Below are positions 62,831 to 64,000 of a stretch of DNA of 64,000 nucleotides, piece by piece. The notes beneath the pieces were generated by a model, which saw nothing but the letters and a program-made list of their open reading frames with translations, ran no database searches and was not told where the DNA came from. The translations under genes and the position numbers were made by a program. The stretch's first letter is position 1. The number at the start of each line of letters is the position of its first letter. This DNA is from Chloroflexi bacterium OLB13 (GTDB lineage Bacteria > Chloroflexota > Anaerolineae > Aggregatilineales > Phototrophicaceae), in contig JZRA01000142.1 in the NCBI GenBank assembly GCA_001567485.1, forward strand, positions 1 to 64,000. Direction: 5' to 3'.

Positions 62831-63811
62831 TCATACCAGCAGGCCCTGCGCCTCGTACCACGCCGCGGTATCGATCAGACTCTGCCGCATGTCGATTTGA
62901 GGCGCTCCGAACGCCTGCCACGCCTTCTCATAACGGAAGTACACCCCGCGCGCGCTCAACCGCACCTGATTGGCATCCAGCGGAAGATCAAGTCCGATGC
63001 GACGGCCTAACGCGACCGCGCCGGCCACCAGCGGGCTGACGAGCCGCGGCACCGGGACGATCGACCGCGGCACACCCACGACATCTGCAATCAGGCCGAA
63101 CCATTCGCGATGCGTGAAGTTCGCCGTGCCGAGCAGATACCGTTCGCCCGGCGTCCCATCCTCGGCGGCGCGAATCTGCCAGCGGGCCACATCGCGCACG
63201 TCGACATAGCTCGCTCCGCCCGACGGCACAGGCATCCACCGGCCGCGCTGTTTCGTCTCGATCACCATGCTTCCACTGATCTGATTGAGGTCACCCGGCC
63301 CCATGACCACAACCGGGTTGACGGTGACGACCTCTTGGCCGGCGCGCACCGCTTCACTCACTACCCGTTCGGCGAGCACTTTGGAGTACCCGTAGGGAAA
63401 TTGTTCCGGCGGTAGATTGAACGGCACCGATTCGTCGGATGGCCGGTCGTCCAGCAGGCCGACAGCCGCCGCGCTGCTGGTGAATACGACCCGCTTCACG
63501 CCGGCATCCCGCGCCGCGGATAACACATTGGCCGTGCCATCCACGTTGATCCGCATCATCCGGCCGGGATCGGCGCGCCAATAGTCGGCGACCGCCGCGA
63601 CATGAAACACCCAATCGCACCCGTCCATCGCGGCGCGCAGGGCGTCCGGTTCAACCACATCGCCATAGGCCGGCTCGTAATCGACGCCAGCGAGCGCGAC
63701 GGTCTTGGAACTTTTGCGCATCAGCACATGCACGCTGTGACCCGCATCGGCGAGCGCGCGTGCCACGTGCGAGCCGACAAATCCGGTGCCTCCGGTGACC
63801 AATGCCCGCAT
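62831..63811 (-). CDS. Extended SDR, NAD-dependent epimerase/dehydratase (DFR-like)
   Basis: ATG 63811 gives 326 residues. ALVTGGTGFVGSHVARALADAG binds NAD(P), VFHVAAVADYWRADPGRMM is the 3-beta-HSD/DFR-like segment, and catalytic FTSSAAAVG with YGYSKVLAERVV gives Ser/Tyr/Lys. The C-terminus, YEKAWQAFGAPQIDMRQSLIDTAAWYEAQGLL, is typical of dihydroflavonol reductase-like proteins in hopanoid or isoprenoid loci (HpnA-like). Substrate unknown. The previous gene ends just 9 bases upstream, so they are probably co-transcribed. Confidence 0.85.
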   Translation of the reverse strand: MRALVTGGTGFVGSHVARALADAGHSVHVLMRKSSKTVALAGVDYEPAYGDVVEPDALRAAMDGCDWVFHVAAVADYWRADPGRMMRINVDGTANVLSAARDAGVKRVVFTSSAAAVGLLDDRPSDESVPFNLPPEQFPYGYSKVLAERVVSEAVRAGQEVVTVNPVVVMGPGDLNQISGSMVIETKQRGRWMPVPSGGASYVDVRDVARWQIRAAEDGTPGERYLLGTANFTHREWFGLIADVVGVPRSIVPVPRLVSPLVAGAVALGRRIGLDLPLDANQVRLSARGVYFRYEKAWQAFGAPQIDMRQSLIDTAAWYEAQGLLV

Positions 63812-63819
63812 ACGAACTC

Positions 63820-64000
63820 CTAGTTCGGAAAATCCGTGACCTGAAGGCCGAGCAGTCCCTTGACCACATGCCAGTGGATCGCGGCCAGCTCGTGCATCAG
63901 CGAGATCGCCGTCCATTGTACCCGCACGCGATTGCGCGGCACCGGATACCGTGTGTGTTCAATGCCCTCGCCGCTGAAGATCCACCCTGCCCGCAGCATG
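63820..64000 (-). CDS. Unidentified protein, C-terminal part (partial)
   Basis: A frame open to the right edge ends at TAG 63820. The last residues include EGIEHTRYPVPRNRVRVQWTAISLMHELAAIHWHVVKGLLGLQ, with a helix bearing His/Glu that resembles DinB-like or four-helix proteins, but too little is visible to name it. It is the upstream neighbour of the SDR gene. Confidence 0.6.
   Translation of the reverse strand, partial: MLRAGWIFSGEGIEHTRYPVPRNRVRVQWTAISLMHELAAIHWHVVKGLLGLQVTDFPN

Noticed and set aside
1-64000. CRISPR arrays, insertion sequences, prophage or integrative elements.
   Set aside because: No regularly spaced identical repeats, transposase or integrase motifs, or attachment-site duplications were seen; the single tRNA-Val is not followed by an integrase gene.

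Overview
The window is GC-rich bacterial chromosome, almost fully coding, with short intergenic gaps, many GTG/TTG starts, ATGA/GTGA stop-start overlaps and ordinary Shine-Dalgarno motifs. Family content (proline/threonine-linked TolB-like propellers, a GldA/F/G-type ABC set, NurA, a TPR protein with a conserved ETRPYM block, sensor proteins with a sigma-4-like tail, a ThrRS lacking the TGS domain) fits a Chloroflexota member, probably Anaerolineae-like. That placement is inference. I saw no insertion sequence, prophage, integrase or CRISPR array.

Layout. 1-2833: two TPR / membrane helix / beta-propeller proteins. 3079-7506: two sulfotransferases, an AidB-like acyl-CoA dehydrogenase and a HAD phosphatase. 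7507-9298 (minus): tsaE-tsaB-rimI. 9648-16372 (minus): thrS, a hypothetical protein, a sugar-nucleotide epimerase, a nitroreductase, and rnhA with a methyltransferase and glycosyltransferase. 16489-17868: an MFS exporter. 17877-20540 (minus): metX and metY, preceded by a Met/Cys-rich leader peptide and an intrinsic terminator. 21037-24838 (minus): NurA, a GT-C-like membrane protein and carA. 24969-33238: a GldAFG-like ABC set, a primary-type sigma factor, a LiaF-like protein, a GNAT, a membrane sensor and TatA. 33225-43137: DUF1992, a methyltransferase, a BMP lipoprotein with its ATPase, recF, an FHA protein, LysE and GNATs. 43620-48481: a TPR protein, a B12 radical-SAM enzyme, a saccharopine-dehydrogenase-like enzyme and an MBL-fold protein. 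48572-62479: a carbohydrate locus. 62705-64000: tRNA-Val and an extended SDR, ending inside a gene.

Carbohydrate locus. A GH2 hydrolase and a family 5 solute-binding protein converge on a shared terminator. The binding protein is divergent from an operon encoding two permeases, two ATPases, a fucose/arabinose-isomerase-like enzyme, an alpha/beta hydrolase, a regulator fusing a complete DeoR protein to a periplasmic-binding-type sugar domain, and a sulfatase. Together they look like an uptake and breakdown route for a sulfated oligosaccharide, with an intracellular two-input regulator.

Most notable regulatory element. Upstream of metY lies a 36-residue reading frame with clustered Met and Cys codons (AMMAMCMMCC), then a 10-bp GC-rich hairpin with a U tract. 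A segment of the leader can pair with the 5' arm of that hairpin, which is the layout of ribosome-mediated transcription attenuation responding to Met/Cys-tRNA charging.

Caution. At least eleven conserved genes are interrupted by single-base frameshifts, mostly in short homopolymers or GC runs and including carA (twice) and rnhA. This looks more like residual indel error in the assembly than decay, so those genes are given as full spans with the break noted.
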